A DNA stretch of 6,035 bases, from positions 1-6,035 of the forward strand of contig JABFSY010000288.1 in assembly GCA_013140395.1 (NCBI GenBank). The letters run 5' to 3'. Both the position numbers and the translations under genes were made by a program. The notes beneath the pieces were generated by a model. The model had not been told where the DNA came from. It was given only the letters and a program-made list of their open reading frames with translations, and made no database searches. This DNA is from Cyclobacteriaceae bacterium (GTDB taxonomy: Bacteria; Bacteroidota; Bacteroidia; Cytophagales; Cyclobacteriaceae). Each line of letters starts with the position of its first letter. Position 1 is the stretch's first letter. Of this stretch, positions 6,023-6,035 are shown in pieces.

Positions 6023-6035
6023 ATCAAACTACGGT

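Overview
The window looks like chromosomal DNA from a member of the phylum Bacteroidota, most probably Cytophagales-like; the order-level call is a family-resemblance judgement, not a computed one. The evidence is the style of the ribosomal proteins (a Gly/Arg-rich S3 tail, L4 with a GTGGARAG tunnel loop, L16 with an [11 protein letters not shown] core), the lack of a convincing AGGAG Shine-Dalgarno before any start, TTG-N19-TAnnTTTG promoter signals, and signal peptides that break at Ala-Gln.

Positions 1-4609 (minus strand, read right to left) are a compact ribosomal protein operon, the S10/spc cluster: rplC (L3), rplD (L4), rplW (L23), rplB (L2), rpsS (S19), rplV (L22), rpsC (S3), rplP (L16) and the first 50 codons of rpmC (L29), which runs off the left edge. 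Gaps are from -1 to 26 nt; two junctions are TAATG overlaps. All products are large- or small-subunit ribosomal proteins expected to be made together. The usual first gene, rpsJ (S10), is not upstream of rplC. Instead a good Bacteroidota-type promoter sits about 60 nt before rplC, so the operon appears to begin at rplC here.

Positions 4610-5010 are a roughly 400-nt divergent intergenic region. It holds the leftward rplC promoter and leader and, near its right end, a rightward TAnnTTTG promoter candidate. I see no convincing gene or RNA in it.

Positions 5011-6022 (plus strand) carry two tandem paralogous genes of 138 and 141 codons, separated by 169 nt with a terminator-like hairpin. Both encode small exported proteins with a signal peptide, an identical YRLKVEKYNK motif, two glycine-rich hydrophobic segments around a variable Asn/Thr-rich loop, and a nearly identical C-terminus ending in YRF. 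I do not recognise a function. They are the only accessory-looking part of the window; nothing here amounts to a clear new multi-gene system.
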